Assembly (NCBI RefSeq): GCF_947501665.1
Contig: NZ_CANMWS010000004.1
Span: 62,001-126,000 of the forward strand
Length of the DNA stretch: 64,000 bases
Reading direction: 5' to 3'
DNA from: an uncultured Shewanella sp.
GTDB taxonomy: Bacteria > Pseudomonadota > Gammaproteobacteria > Enterobacterales > Shewanellaceae
Shown here: piece by piece, positions 1 through 11,693 of the stretch
How the letters are laid out: each line of letters starts with the position of its first letter
How positions within the stretch are numbered: the stretch's first letter is position 1
Translations under genes and position numbers: made by a program
The notes under the pieces: model-generated
The model's input: the letters and a program-made list of their open reading frames with translations, nothing else
Databases searched by the model: none
Told to the model about the DNA's origin: nothing

Positions 1-2230
<2,230 letters not shown>

Positions 2231-2295
2231 AAATCCCCATGCTGCGATTACTGACTATCCTTCATCATTGATAACGGCCCAAGATGCAGAAAAGA

Positions 2296-3141
2296 TTAAT
2301 AACCGCCAGCGTCCTTGTCAGGTGAAAAATGCTCACCTGGCACACGATACACATTTGTTAGAATGCTACCATCTGCATTGAGATCCAGCAAACGATAACC
2401 CGGCTGAAGGGCATCTAAAGCAAAATAATCTGATTTAGGCTTAAATTGAATACAGGTCGAGGGGGTTGCCATTAACTTTATGTTACCGAAATGACCTTGA
2501 TATGTTTCTTCTATGGTTTGATGCACATGGCCCCACAGTAGCCCTTTTATTTGAGGAAAATTCGATACCCAGGCTAAAAATTCATCACCGTTTTTCATCC
2601 AATGATTATCAAGCCATAAACAGCCCACAAAAATAGGATTATGATGCATAGCCAATAAAACATGTTTATCGGATGCTGTAGCAATTGCTCTCTCAATAAA
2701 CTCACATTCCGTATCAGGCATTATCCCACCAGGAGAACCTTTAACCGTTGTATTGAGCATCAAAATTTGCCACTGTCCAATATAAATACATTTATGTCCA
2801 TGCACATTATCACCCTGCATGTGTAAGTTCATCAAACGTAAATCATCATGATTACCAGGCAGGTAATGACACGGTAATCCAATGGGCTTAATGGCTTCGA
2901 TAAAGTTATGGTAAGATTTATCAGTATAATCCTGACTAATATCCCCAGTCACTAACATAACATCTGCAGGAGAAGCAGTGGCATTTAAGGTATTTAATAC
3001 CGCTTCTAAACTGTGCGCTGTATTCACACCCAATAATTGGGCATCAGGATCAGCAAATAAATGAGGATCGGTGATCTGTACCAATCTCACCGTTTTATTG
3101 TTTGCAACAGAATAAGAAGCCGCCTCTTTCAACACATTCAT
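2296..3141 (-). CDS. cpdA: 3',5'-cyclic-AMP phosphodiesterase CpdA
   Basis: Class III cAMP phosphodiesterase (281 aa), a calcineurin-like metallophosphoesterase that lowers cAMP and so opposes CRP signalling; crp itself lies at 58.6 kb. Metal-ligand motifs appear in the family order: ITDPHLF (D-x-H), LVTGDISQD (GDxxxD), LPGNHDD (GNHD/E), AMHHNPI and GLLWGHVHQ (GHxH). The start follows the upstream gene yqiB by 11 nt, consistent with one transcript nudF-yqiB-cpdA-yqiA-parE. Length and synteny match E. coli CpdA (formerly Icc). Confidence 0.94.
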   Translation of the reverse strand: MNVLKEAASYSVANNKTVRLVQITDPHLFADPDAQLLGVNTAHSLEAVLNTLNATASPADVMLVTGDISQDYTDKSYHNFIEAIKPIGLPCHYLPGNHDDLRLMNLHMQGDNVHGHKCIYIGQWQILMLNTTVKGSPGGIMPDTECEFIERAIATASDKHVLLAMHHNPIFVGCLWLDNHWMKNGDEFLAWVSNFPQIKGLLWGHVHQTIEETYQGHFGNIKLMATPSTCIQFKPKSDYFALDALQPGYRLLDLNADGSILTNVYRVPGEHFSPDKDAGGY

Positions 3142-3152
3142 TACCTAAATGA

Positions 3153-3626
3153 TTAACAAACGGTTTTAACTAACCCGCCTATTTTCAATAACTCTTCCAG
3201 AAAAGCGTTAACACGAAACTTTTCATCTTCATGATGCATTTCTACATTGGGGTAATCATACACTGGGCGTAATTGAGAAATCTGTTGACTAGTTAACACT
3301 TCTGCTAATTGAGCATCATGAAAAATACGGACTGATATATGCGGTGTTGATAATAACAAAACGGATTCAGACGAAACCTGATTTGAAGAAGAGATTTTTT
3401 TAAACCCTATATCACGAGAAATATTAATCACTTGAGTATAAGGTGTGTCTTCTAATAAACGAACATTTAAACAACCCCATTCCCCTACAACTTGCCAGTG
3501 ATGCCCTTTAAGAGTGGCATGGGGTAACCAACGTAAAATATTCACATAGTTACGTCCACACAAAGCAAGAAACCGACTTATGTTAGGTTGATATTTTGTT
3601 TTCTTCGCAAATCTAGACTGTGTCAC
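3153..3626 (-). CDS. yqiB: DUF1249 protein YqiB
   Basis: Conserved protein of unknown function (DUF1249, 157 aa), found in the nudF-cpdA operon of gammaproteobacteria. Typical features are the N-terminal YQPNISRFLALCGRNYVNIL, where family members carry CExNY-like residues, and the central DTPYTQVINI and YPNVEMHHEDEKFRVN segments. Its start overlaps the end of nudF by 14 nt, which implies translational coupling. No signal peptide or membrane segment is visible. The assignment rests on synteny plus family resemblance. Confidence 0.85.
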   Translation of the reverse strand: MTQSRFAKKTKYQPNISRFLALCGRNYVNILRWLPHATLKGHHWQVVGEWGCLNVRLLEDTPYTQVINISRDIGFKKISSSNQVSSESVLLLSTPHISVRIFHDAQLAEVLTSQQISQLRPVYDYPNVEMHHEDEKFRVNAFLEELLKIGGLVKTVC

Positions 3627-4275
3627 TTTTCGCTACGACCTCTAAAGCATTCTTATTCATCATTAACCACTGTAAACCAATAATCGTTGGTGCACTGACT
3701 ATTTCACCCGACATGACTTTATTATACGCATTAATTCGGCTCATCACATGAACACGTATATCTTCATTCTCACTAGACAGTCCATGTATACCAAAGGCTT
3801 TTGTCGCATCAACAATAGCAAGATATAAATCCACTCGTTCACTACAACCACCAGGACTTGGATAAAAATGAAGAATTTTATTCAGTTGCTTCGCTTCTAG
3901 CCCTGTTTCTTCCATCAATTCTCGTCTTGCAACATCTTCAGGTGATTCATTTAATTCTATCATACCTGCTGCCAGCTCTAATAACCAAGGGGACTGAGCC
4001 AATTCATCTTTTATCTGTGCCAGTACAGGTACTCTGATTTGCTCAACCAATATGACCTGTTCAAGATAAGGATCGTAAGCCAAAATCGCGACTGCGTTAC
4101 CTCTTTCAAGCACCTCACGTTTAACCACTGAGCTCCATTGTCCTGAAAAAAGCTTATGTTTGAAAGTCAACTCCTCAACTTGAAAAAAACCTTGATAACT
4201 GACTTTTTTATTCATCAATTTCACATCAGCCAAATTAAACATTTCTTTTCCCATAATATTATCCGTCTCCAACAA
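3613..4275 (-). CDS. nudF: ADP-ribose pyrophosphatase NudF
   Basis: Nudix hydrolase (220 aa) that splits ADP-ribose into AMP and ribose-5-phosphate. The Nudix box GX5EX7REUXEEXGU is intact from Gly104 (GMIELNESPEDVARREL, then MEETGLEA). The preceding LVEQIRVPV and PWLLELAAGM and the following PSPGGCSERVDLYLA are typical of the ADPR-hydrolysing subfamily. It is the first gene of the minus-strand operon and is divergent from tolC, with a shared 254-bp AT-rich intergenic region. The start used gives a slightly longer N-terminus than E. coli NudF. The internal Met at residue 8 is an alternative. Confidence 0.92.
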   Translation of the reverse strand: MLETDNIMGKEMFNLADVKLMNKKVSYQGFFQVEELTFKHKLFSGQWSSVVKREVLERGNAVAILAYDPYLEQVILVEQIRVPVLAQIKDELAQSPWLLELAAGMIELNESPEDVARRELMEETGLEAKQLNKILHFYPSPGGCSERVDLYLAIVDATKAFGIHGLSSENEDIRVHVMSRINAYNKVMSGEIVSAPTIIGLQWLMMNKNALEVVAKSDTV

Positions 4276-4529
4276 AAATTAGAATTATTACTCACCTTAA
4301 GGTTTTATTCTAACTAAATAGAAATAATACAAAAAATAGTTATTTTGAAAAAAACTGTTACACTTGATAGTTGACTTAGAAAGTGGATTTTTTTTAGAAT
4401 CTAAACATCAGTTAATCTGGCATTAACTTGAGAAGCGTCGGGAAACGCAATCGTCTAACTCTAACAACGCATGGCTAACAATAAATAAAGCCTTTCCTCT
4501 GGGAGCGTTTTTCCTAACAAGGACATAAA

Positions 4530-5870
4530 ATGAAATTTAAGATCCGTTCTCTCTACATCGCTTTATCGCTTGCAGCAACAGCCAATACCGTTCAGGCGAC
4601 CGACCTTTTACAAATTTATGAACAAGCATTAACGAACGATCCAGCCACATTACAGGCGAAAGCCCAGCGAAATTCGTTATACGAACAAATCGAACAATCT
4701 CGCGCTTCACTATTGCCGACAATCAGTGGCAGTGTCAGTTATACAGAAACTTGGAACGATTACCCTGCAAGCTTCTCAAGTGCTGGTGGTCAAAGCTCTG
4801 TTGGACTAAGCTTATCACAAACTTTATATGATAATAGTCTATGGTCTAGCTTAACCATTGCGGAAAAGACCGCCACTCAAGCTGATGCCACGTACGCGGC
4901 GGCGCTACAAGATTTGATTATTCGCGTTAGCACAGCTTATTTTAATGTGCTAAGCGCCCAAGATGATTATGAGTTTCAAGGAGCTGAAAGACGCGCTTAT
5001 GAGCGCCAATTAGCCCAAACGAAACAACGCTTCGCAGTCGGGCTATCCGCTATTACCGATGTGCATTCAGCACAGGCGCAATATGATTTAGCTACAGCAA
5101 CAGAAATTACTGCTAAAAATACCTTAACCAATAGCTATGAATCACTGCGTGCGATTACAGGCGTGGATTACGAAAATATTGATGTATTGGATACCAGTCG
5201 TTTTTCAGCTACTGCGGTCTCTCCCACAAATGTTAAAGACTGGGTCAAAGCTTCTGAAGAAAGCAGTTTATCACTACTGTCTGATAAAATCGGCAAAGAC
5301 ATTGCCGAAGAAACCATCGCCTTCTATAAATCAGGACATTTACCCACGCTTAGCTTAGATGCATCGGGATATCGAACAGACTCTACTGCTGAAAGCAGTA
5401 TCTATGGTGGTAAACAACATAATGGCTCTCTTGCTGTAACATTAGATGTTCCTATTTTCTCTGGTTTTAGTGTCAATTCACAAGTACGTCAAGCACAATA
5501 TGATTATGTTAATGCCAGTGAAGTATTAGAAGAAACCCATCGCAGTGTAGTGCAAGATGTGCGGAGCTACTTTAATAATGTAAACGCTTCAATTAGCTCC
5601 ATTCGTGCTTATGAGCAATCGGTAATTTCCTCACAAAGTGCCCTAGAAGCGACACAAGCAGGATTTGAAGTTGGCACCCGCACTATCGTTGATGTACTGA
5701 ACAGCACGAGTACGCTATATAGTTCTAAAAGTGAACTATCAACAGCCCGTTATAATTACATTAATTCTGTCTTAGCCCTTAAACAAGCCGCTGGCACATT
5801 AAATGAAAAAGATCTCGCTTTAATCAACCGTGGATTAACGACGCCCCCAAAAAATACAACAGCGCAATAA
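4530..5870 (+). CDS. tolC: Outer membrane channel protein TolC
   Basis: Outer-membrane efflux duct (446 aa) that pairs with RND or ABC pumps. A signal peptide is clear (MKFKIRSLYIALSLAATANT, cleavage around VQA-T). It is followed by two internally homologous halves of coiled-coil plus strands, including LYEQIEQSRASLLPTISG, NVLSAQDDYEF and the second-half repeat YFNNVNASISSIRAYEQ with GTRTIVDVLNS. The short Asn-rich C-terminal extension of E. coli TolC is reduced here. The start is supported by AAGGACAT upstream. Location opposite nudF is the classical tolC position. It is monocistronic, ending at a strong terminator. A second TolC-like lipoprotein lies at 40.0 kb. Confidence 0.93.
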   Translation: MKFKIRSLYIALSLAATANTVQATDLLQIYEQALTNDPATLQAKAQRNSLYEQIEQSRASLLPTISGSVSYTETWNDYPASFSSAGGQSSVGLSLSQTLYDNSLWSSLTIAEKTATQADATYAAALQDLIIRVSTAYFNVLSAQDDYEFQGAERRAYERQLAQTKQRFAVGLSAITDVHSAQAQYDLATATEITAKNTLTNSYESLRAITGVDYENIDVLDTSRFSATAVSPTNVKDWVKASEESSLSLLSDKIGKDIAEETIAFYKSGHLPTLSLDASGYRTDSTAESSIYGGKQHNGSLAVTLDVPIFSGFSVNSQVRQAQYDYVNASEVLEETHRSVVQDVRSYFNNVNASISSIRAYEQSVISSQSALEATQAGFEVGTRTIVDVLNSTSTLYSSKSELSTARYNYINSVLALKQAAGTLNEKDLALINRGLTTPPKNTTAQ

Positions 5871-5882
5871 TCGCTGAATATA

Positions 5883-5909
5883 AAAAAACCGCGTTAATCG
5901 CGGTTTTTT
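5883..5909. terminator. Bidirectional intrinsic terminator between tolC and the convergent barrel gene
   Basis: A perfect stem AAAAAACCGCG / CGCGGTTTTTT with a 5-nt loop (ttaat) starts 12 nt after the tolC stop codon. It has an A-tract on one side and a T-tract on the other, so it can act on both strands. The gene ending at 5934 on the minus strand converges on it. Confidence 0.85.
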
Positions 5910-5933
5910 ATTATTAACGATACATAATGAAGT

Positions 5934-6671
5934 TTAAAATACCACTTCAACTCCAGCGAAATAGCCACTCGATTTTAGATCAGTACTCACATCAGAAAAA
6001 TCATTCACATCAAACATGAACTCACGATAACCTACACGTAAATTATAATCCAACGCGAGCCCATCAATTTTCCACCCCAAACCCAATGAGTAATCATAAA
6101 CATTAGACTCATTGGCCCCAACCATGATATTGGTAAAACCATATAACCCAATACCGGGCACACTGGCCATGGCATCAACATAGCCCATGACTATCCCGCT
6201 ATTCACATTTGTTTTTGAACTCGTCGTGCTATTACTCACTCGAAGCGAGCCATGCATTTTCTTATACGCACCGCCCACATCTAATGAAACAATGTCATTA
6301 TCCAGTAATTCATAATACAAAATAAAATCTGTATTACTTAAGTCCGTTCGAGTATTGGCATCGCCAGTATAATTGACACCGTCAAAAGTAAAATTAGCCG
6401 ATGCGGTACTGCCATCACTCACAAGGCGGTTTTCACGAATTTTAATATTAGGAATAATCGGAACGGGATGTTCAAAAGCAAACCAAATACTCCCTTGAGA
6501 ACCATCACTGTAATTAAAACTTTGCTGTGAACCGCCATTACTGCCTAACGTACCACTAGTATCAGCTCTCCAGTAATCGGCTCCAGCTTTAAAACCAAGC
6601 AAGGTTGATGCTTGAGCGCTTGAGCCGATAAAACCACTGAATAATGCACACGCTAATAACGTTTTTTTCAT
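5934..6671 (-). CDS. TIGR04219-type outer membrane beta-barrel protein
   Basis: Exported 245-aa protein with a signal peptide (MKKTLLACALFSGFIGSSAQA-S). It is followed by short alternating strands and ends on a hydrophobic C-terminal strand finishing in Phe (GYFAGVEVVF), typical of small outer-membrane barrels. The early motif FKAGADYW and the central DGVNYTGDANTRTDLSNTD resemble the family I remember as TIGR04219. Function is unknown. It is last of three minus-strand genes: the DUF2333 gene ends 2 nt upstream and the copper chaperone precedes that, so all three are probably co-transcribed. Barrel prediction is strong; the exact family name is less sure. Confidence 0.72.
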   Translation of the reverse strand: MKKTLLACALFSGFIGSSAQASTLLGFKAGADYWRADTSGTLGSNGGSQQSFNYSDGSQGSIWFAFEHPVPIIPNIKIRENRLVSDGSTASANFTFDGVNYTGDANTRTDLSNTDFILYYELLDNDIVSLDVGGAYKKMHGSLRVSNSTTSSKTNVNSGIVMGYVDAMASVPGIGLYGFTNIMVGANESNVYDYSLGLGWKIDGLALDYNLRVGYREFMFDVNDFSDVSTDLKSSGYFAGVEVVF

Positions 6672-6673
6672 AG

Positions 6674-7645
6674 TTAACCTTGAGTTAATAAATTAGTAAG
6701 ATCAATAACGGCCGCATTGGCACGAGAAATATAATTGGCCATAACTAAGGAATGATTAGCCATCATACCAAAACCAGACCCATTGAGCACAATAGGGCTC
6801 CAAACAGTTTGCTGTGTTTCCTCTAATTCACGAATAATTTGCCGTAAACTGACTCGAGCATTTTTCTTCTCTAAGACATCAGCAAAGTCTATTTCAATGG
6901 CTTTCATGAAATTGAGCAAAGCCCAACTTGCTCCTCGAGTTTCATAAAACACATCATCAATTTTCCACCAACTGGTTTTCACCATACCTGTATTGGCATT
7001 AGGTGTAGATTGTTTTGCCGATAAATCACCAGCCAAATCAATATTTAGCCTCTCTTGGCCTACGCTTGCGGACAAACGCTGAGATAAACTCCCTAGACGT
7101 TTTTGCACTTCTTTTAACCATTCATTGAGATTATCAGCACGAGCAAAAAACTGTGCATTAGGTGAATTGGGATCTTTCAGCCTAGCCCTATAGAGTTTTA
7201 GCAACTTAACTGATTGTTTATATTCACCTTCTGCACTTGGCACTAGCCAACTAGTGTGTTCAATATTAAGTTTAGATTGGGCCGCCAATAGATCTTTATC
7301 CGCTGTTGATTGAGATTGTGAGCGGCTAAACTCTTTTCTCATCACCAAAGCTAAGTCTCGAGCTTGTTCTAAAGCCCCAAACTCAAATGCAGGCATGTTA
7401 TCCATAAAAACAGAAGGCGGCATCACATCATTAGATAACCAGCCGCCTGATTTATTTAATAAAGTATCCATTGTCATGATTAACGCTGATGTCGTGGTAT
7501 ACCCTACAACCTTACGCTCACTCGCGGTGGTATAGGTATCTGGATTAAGCACAGGAGGTTCGATACTCCACCAAACACTCACAAAATAACCAATAATGAT
7601 TAAGCCACTCACTAGGGCGATAAACTTCTTCCATGTGAATTTCAT
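6674..7645 (-). CDS. DUF2333 family membrane-anchored protein
   Basis: About 323 aa with one N-terminal transmembrane segment (FIALVSGLIIIGYFVSVWW) and a large periplasmic domain. YTTTSALIMTMDTLLNKSGG and NDVMPPSVFMDNMPAFEFGA are hallmarks of DUF2333. The C-terminal half has RGASWALLNFMKAIEIDF. Function is unknown. I place the start at the ATG at 7645 because GGGAG lies about 10 nt upstream. It is sandwiched between the copper chaperone gene (15-nt gap) and the barrel gene (2-nt gap), so one envelope-related operon is likely. Confidence 0.8.
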   Translation of the reverse strand: MKFTWKKFIALVSGLIIIGYFVSVWWSIEPPVLNPDTYTTASERKVVGYTTTSALIMTMDTLLNKSGGWLSNDVMPPSVFMDNMPAFEFGALEQARDLALVMRKEFSRSQSQSTADKDLLAAQSKLNIEHTSWLVPSAEGEYKQSVKLLKLYRARLKDPNSPNAQFFARADNLNEWLKEVQKRLGSLSQRLSASVGQERLNIDLAGDLSAKQSTPNANTGMVKTSWWKIDDVFYETRGASWALLNFMKAIEIDFADVLEKKNARVSLRQIIRELEETQQTVWSPIVLNGSGFGMMANHSLVMANYISRANAAVIDLTNLLTQG

Positions 7646-7660
7646 CAAATAGCACTCCCG

Positions 7661-8131
7661 TTAATGGTGAGAATGTGCAGCTACTGCACTATGTTGTTTT
7701 TTTATAGGTAAAGTCACAGGCAAAGATTCGCCATTATCAAACAATAAAACCAAATCGACAGTATTCCCCACTTCTAAAGGCTGATTGAGTCCAATCAACA
7801 TAATATGATTACCGGTCTCTAATAGTGTAAGTTGACCTTTTTCTGGCAAAGCAAATTTATCAGCTTGCCGCATTTTTATCATGCCATTATCATCAATCAA
7901 ACGATGTAATTGGGCTTCTTTTGCAGCATCAGTCTTAACTGATACTAAATCAGTCGCTTCCCCTAAATTTTTTAAACTCAAATAAGCCGCCGAATTAGGG
8001 ACACTTGCGGGCATGGCTCTCACGTAGCCTGTTAACAATTCTACTTTTCCTAAAGCAGAAAAGGATAAACTAAACAGAACAACGAAATTAAACAGGTGTT
8101 TGAATATTGGCTTCAATGTCTTAAACTCCAT
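7661..8131 (-). CDS. Periplasmic copper chaperone PCu(A)C family
   Basis: Protein of 156 aa with an N-terminal signal/anchor (LFNFVVLFSLSFSALG-K) and a PCu(A)C-type cupredoxin-like fold. The copper-ligand pattern H-x(n)-M...H-x-M is visible as QLHRLIDDNGMIKMRQ and later GNHIMLIGL, with ALPEKGQLTLLETG between. The His-rich tail AVAAHSHH may add a metal site. In this family the protein delivers Cu(I) to CuA or other cuproprotein sites. It heads the three-gene operon with the DUF2333 protein and a barrel, and is divergent from the enoyl-CoA hydratase gene (41-bp gap). Confidence 0.85.
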   Translation of the reverse strand: MEFKTLKPIFKHLFNFVVLFSLSFSALGKVELLTGYVRAMPASVPNSAAYLSLKNLGEATDLVSVKTDAAKEAQLHRLIDDNGMIKMRQADKFALPEKGQLTLLETGNHIMLIGLNQPLEVGNTVDLVLLFDNGESLPVTLPIKKQHSAVAAHSHH

Positions 8132-8172
8132 TTAAACTTATATTTATCATATTGTCATAAAGGAAATTACGT

Positions 8173-8928
8173 ATGAGCAAAATCCAGGTTAAAGATGTTA
8201 ATGGTGTGCGCGTATTGATACTGAATCGCCCAGAAAAACGTAATGCAATTGACCTAGAGATGTATACACAGTTAACAGAATACCTCATTCAGGGCAACTC
8301 AGACAATGATATTCGTGCCTTTATGATCAGAGGGCAAGTCGATTGTTTTACCGCAGGAAATGATCTAAAAGATTTTTTAAAACACACTGACATTGATCCC
8401 CAGCATCCCGCTTTTCGATTTCTTTTTACATTATTAGACATCACTAAACCGATAGTCGCTGCCGTTGCTGGCGCTGCCGTGGGAATTGGTACGACTTTGT
8501 TACTACATTGTGATTTAGTATACGCAGATAAAAGTGCAAAATTTCAATTACCTTTTGTTCACTTAGCCCTCGTTCCAGAAGCGGCATCCAGTCTACTACT
8601 CTCTCAAATTGTTGGACCACAAAAAGCTGCTGAATTACTATTATTAGGAGACAGTTTTGATACTGAGGCTGCCCATAAATTGAATATTATTAATGAGATT
8701 TTACCGTCAGAAACCTTATTTGACTTTGCATTTACTCAAGCCTCAAAATTAGCCTCGATGCCGCCTCAAGCTATGCAAGCCAGTCGACGTTTGATGAGAA
8801 GTAACAATGATGCTATCCGTGCTCAGATGCATGCTGAATTAGAAGAGTTCAGTACTCGATTAAAAAGTGATGAGGCTAAAACACGCTTTCATGCATTTTT
8901 AAACAAAAAAAACCGTAAACAAGCTTAA
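8173..8928 (+). CDS. Enoyl-CoA hydratase/isomerase family protein
   Basis: Crotonase-fold enzyme of 251 aa. Typical segments are VLILNRPEKRNAIDLEMY, the oxyanion-hole region FTAGNDLKDF, and PIVAAVAGAAVGIGTTLLLH, followed by FVHLALVPEAASSLLLSQIVG, where the Glu of VPEA matches the usual acid/base position. The C-terminal helical part PPQAMQASRRLMRS is standard. It is a single gene with an AAGGAAAT ribosome-binding site. The reaction (hydratase versus isomerase, chain length) cannot be fixed from sequence; a fatty-acid or amino-acid catabolic role is the usual one. Confidence 0.85.
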   Translation: MSKIQVKDVNGVRVLILNRPEKRNAIDLEMYTQLTEYLIQGNSDNDIRAFMIRGQVDCFTAGNDLKDFLKHTDIDPQHPAFRFLFTLLDITKPIVAAVAGAAVGIGTTLLLHCDLVYADKSAKFQLPFVHLALVPEAASSLLLSQIVGPQKAAELLLLGDSFDTEAAHKLNIINEILPSETLFDFAFTQASKLASMPPQAMQASRRLMRSNNDAIRAQMHAELEEFSTRLKSDEAKTRFHAFLNKKNRKQA

Positions 8929-8984
8929 ACAACGAAGGGAAGCCGCTATTGAAGTCAAATGCACCTTCCCTTACTAGCGCCCTC

Positions 8985-9170
8985 CTATTTAGACAATATC
9001 CATGCCAGTAAAAAATAGGTCAACAATCCAAATACAGGATTAAGAATAATGAAAACAGCACTAATAATACGAGTCCAAAAAAGGGACCAACCAAAGCGTG
9101 ATGATATGTTTGCTACCACACCACAAATCATTGAATCCCTGTTTGAAGAATGAACAGAGCTTGAACGCAT
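8985..9170 (-). CDS. PspC-domain small membrane protein
   Basis: A 61-aa protein matching a stand-alone PspC domain: SNRDSMICGVVANISSRFG (the R-x-GVxxGxA-like start) followed by one hydrophobic hairpin/transmembrane segment (IISAVFIILNPVFGLLTYFL) and a short tail. PspC proteins act in envelope-stress (phage-shock) signalling at the inner membrane. No pspA or pspB neighbour is present, so a specific psp role is not supported. Good ribosome-binding site (AGGAGGGAACA). Confidence 0.72.
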   Translation of the reverse strand: MRSSSVHSSNRDSMICGVVANISSRFGWSLFWTRIISAVFIILNPVFGLLTYFLLAWILSK

Positions 9171-9300
9171 ATTTGTTCCCTCCTAATTTATATAAATAAT
9201 TTATACTATTAATTAATAAAGAAATATCTCATTATCGTTGCAAAAAATGCTAAACTCAAAATGGGCATTAATAATATAACAAGGCTCAAATATAAAAAGC

Positions 9301-9603
9301 TCATTCTTGCTCCAATTTGTCACTTTTAACATCATTTTCACCTATTGATAGTTCAGGAGCGAGTATTGCCCCTAATTGATGTTCAAATAACATTTCAGAC
9401 ATTTGCAACTGTATTAAAAGCGACAATTCTGCTTTTAAAGAATCAACAGCTTCATCCATTTGCGCCGTAATCGTATTGCCAACGCGATGAGATAAATCAA
9501 TATCGATACTTGATTCAGCATGAGCCGACATAGGCATTGCCATCAATAAGACAAATAACACTAAATATTTTCTAGCCGTTTGAATATGAGTTAAATTAAA
9601 CAT
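9301..9603 (-). CDS. Small exported protein of unknown function
   Basis: About 100 aa. I choose the ATG at 9603 because AAGGAA lies 8 nt upstream, rather than the in-frame ATG at 9621. The N-terminus is a signal peptide (YLVLFVLLMAMPMSAHA-ESS). The mature part is acidic and helical (NTITAQMDEAVDSLKAELSL, then LQMSEMLFEHQLG) and could form a coiled coil. I do not recognise a family. It stands alone between dusA and the PspC gene. Confidence 0.55.
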   Translation of the reverse strand: MFNLTHIQTARKYLVLFVLLMAMPMSAHAESSIDIDLSHRVGNTITAQMDEAVDSLKAELSLLIQLQMSEMLFEHQLGAILAPELSIGENDVKSDKLEQE

Positions 9604-9763
9604 CTGGTCTTCCTTTTCCATATTGAAATATTCAATAAATCATTAATAACAGTTATCCTGATAAAGCAAACTGTGTGCCAATACAGGTAATATATTGATA
9701 TATAAGTACTATTTTAAATTAAAGGAAAGGCTTTATGATCAAAGTATTGAATATAACAATAGA

Positions 9764-9802
9764 TTTTGCAAAATTGACCAACATATGGTCAATTTTTGCA
9801 AA
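9764..9802. repeat. Inverted repeat overlapping a possible 26-codon ORF (9735-9815, +)
   Basis: TTTTGCAAAATTGACC at 9764-9779 is followed after 7 nt by GGTCAATTTTTGCAAA at 9787-9802, an almost perfect 15-bp stem with one bulged base. It could act as a terminator for dusA on the minus strand. The same bases lie in a short plus-strand reading frame, 9735-9815, starting ATG-ATC-AAA with AAAGGAAAGG four nt upstream. This would encode a 26-aa peptide (MIKVLNITIDFAKLT...). A real gene is not established. Confidence 0.5.
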
Positions 9803-9828
9803 CAGAAGGAAATAAAGATCAAAAACCG

Positions 9829-10815
9829 CTAAGAAACTTGCGCCATTTTTTCTCTTGCTTGTAAAACCACTTCAGCACCTGCTCCTGATTTATGAGCATT
9901 TTCACTTAAATAGCGTCGCCACACTCGCGACCCCATTTCACCTTGATAGAGTCCAATAATATGCCGAGTAATATGATTCAGCTTGCCGCCTTGTTTGACA
10001 TGTCGTTCTATGTAAGGCAATAAAGCATCCAATACTTGATCCCGGCTAAGTATTGAACGCTCCATTCCACATAACTGTTGATCAACCTCAGCTAAAAGAT
10101 AAGGATTTTGATAAGCTTCTCGCCCAATCATCACCCCATCTAATGTTTGTAAATGCAGCTTAGCTTCAGCTAATGTTTTAATACCGCCATTAATACTGAG
10201 ATCCAGCGTTGGAAAATCTTGTTTTAATTGATGTACTCGAGCATAGTCTAATGGGGGAATTTCTCGGTTTTCTTTTGGGCTTAAGCCATTAAGCCAAGCT
10301 TTACGTGCATGGATAATAAAGGTATCACAGCCCGCTTCAGCAACAGTTTCAACAAATTCAGTTAAGAAAGCATAACTGTCTTGCTCATCTATACCAATAC
10401 GCGTTTTTACCGTAATGGGAATATCTACAACCTGCTTCATACTGGAAACACACTCAGCAACCAATTGAGGCTCACTCATTAGGCAAGCTCCAAATCGACC
10501 ACTTTGCACTCTATCTGAAGGACAGCCTACATTTAAGTTGACTTCATCATAACCCCTGTCAAAGGCGGCTTTCGCACAAATCGCTAACGCTTGAGGATCT
10601 GAGCCTCCTAATTGCAAAGCCAGAGGGTGCTCCTCTTCGTTATAAGCAAGGTAATCTCCTTTTCCATGGATGATGGCCCCTGTTGTCACCATTTCAGTAT
10701 ACAAAAGCGCTTTAGAAGACATTAATCGAGCAAAATAACGATAATGTTTATCAGTCCAATCAAGCATGGGCGCAATGGAAAGCGTCCTATCAAGCTTTTT
10801 TTCTTTACTTTTCAT
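9829..10815 (-). CDS. dusA: tRNA-dihydrouridine(20/20a) synthase
   Basis: Flavin enzyme (328 aa) that reduces U20/U20a in the tRNA D-loop. Family marks are [16 protein letters not shown] at the FMN-binding N-terminus, [21 protein letters not shown], and [20 protein letters not shown], with the catalytic Cys in GACLM. Others are [29 protein letters not shown], the long insertion typical of DusA, INGGIK and [16 protein letters not shown] precedes the ATG by 7 nt. Length and motifs distinguish DusA from DusB and DusC. Confidence 0.94.
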   Translation of the reverse strand: MKSKEKKLDRTLSIAPMLDWTDKHYRYFARLMSSKALLYTEMVTTGAIIHGKGDYLAYNEEEHPLALQLGGSDPQALAICAKAAFDRGYDEVNLNVGCPSDRVQSGRFGACLMSEPQLVAECVSSMKQVVDIPITVKTRIGIDEQDSYAFLTEFVETVAEAGCDTFIIHARKAWLNGLSPKENREIPPLDYARVHQLKQDFPTLDLSINGGIKTLAEAKLHLQTLDGVMIGREAYQNPYLLAEVDQQLCGMERSILSRDQVLDALLPYIERHVKQGGKLNHITRHIIGLYQGEMGSRVWRRYLSENAHKSGAGAEVVLQAREKMAQVS

Positions 10816-11693
10816 TACTTACCTTAAAAATACTGCTTTTTACATTTCACTTAAACTACTTGTAAGTGCTTGTAACGTCCTCCTGTTTCAATGTACGCCC
10901 TCTATAGCGCCCCTTCTTCAGTAGGACAATTTAAGGTTATGGCGTCATATTCAGTCAAAAATAGCAAAAATCGATGGAATTTTAACTACTGTTGCGGAGT
11001 CATCATTAAAAATCTATCTGAATTATACAGGGTGAAAAGTCAATATGTAAGTCACACATCATCAGGCGAATTAAAGGGCAGCCATGGAGAATTAAATCGC
11101 ACATAAAGCTTAAAATCCCCCCTAAACGGATTATGCTTTGTTAACGATAACGTAATCTTAGTACGCCCAATTCAATATCTGTGTTAACAAACAACAAAAC
11201 GAATAATCAAAGAAATATAGCCATTCAATCAGTTATGTATACATAATAAAGATATTAATCACTAAAAATATACATTCAGACTACATCCCTCCAAAAACAT
11301 CTTATTTAATTGAATTAGTTATAATACTTATCATAGTAATACCTCATTTTAAATGACTCACTTATCCATTTCATGGCATGCTTATGTGCTCAATTATCAA
11401 GTGTAAGAAAAGTGACATCATTCACATTTTTATTAATACAAGTATTGCGTTAATCGAATGTAGATATTATGTTGCTATATGTTGGATTTTTATATTTTAT
11501 TGTTTATTTTATATCAATAAAGGGCATTGAATATCAACTTTCAAACGTGTGAAGTAATCGATACCACAGGCAATTACATATTGAGTCGCACTGAGTTTAC
11601 TTGAAACCACTTTGCGGCCTTTTATAACTCATGTTCATCATTAAGATGATTTAGAACAGCCATTTTAAGGGCCAATTGACTTAGGAGAAAAAC
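10816..11693. other. Long AT-rich intergenic region with no gene recognised
   Basis: About 880 bp between dusA (leaving leftward) and the VTT/EboD-like gene (rightward). A 71-codon frame at 10891-11106 has no ribosome-binding site or recognisable protein character. Stop codons are frequent in all frames. The last 30 bp contain TTAGGAG as ribosome-binding site for the next gene. The promoter of the unusual cluster starting at 11694 should lie here, but I cannot identify it with confidence. Confidence 0.6.

Noticed and set aside
8935..8972. AAGGGAAG/CTTCCCTT inverted repeat after the enoyl-CoA hydratase gene
   Set aside because: The 22-nt loop and lack of a U-tract make it a weak terminator candidate; could be chance.
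10891..11106. 71-codon plus-strand frame between dusA and the VTT-EboD gene
   Set aside because: No ribosome-binding site, odd composition and no resemblance to a protein; treated as noncoding.
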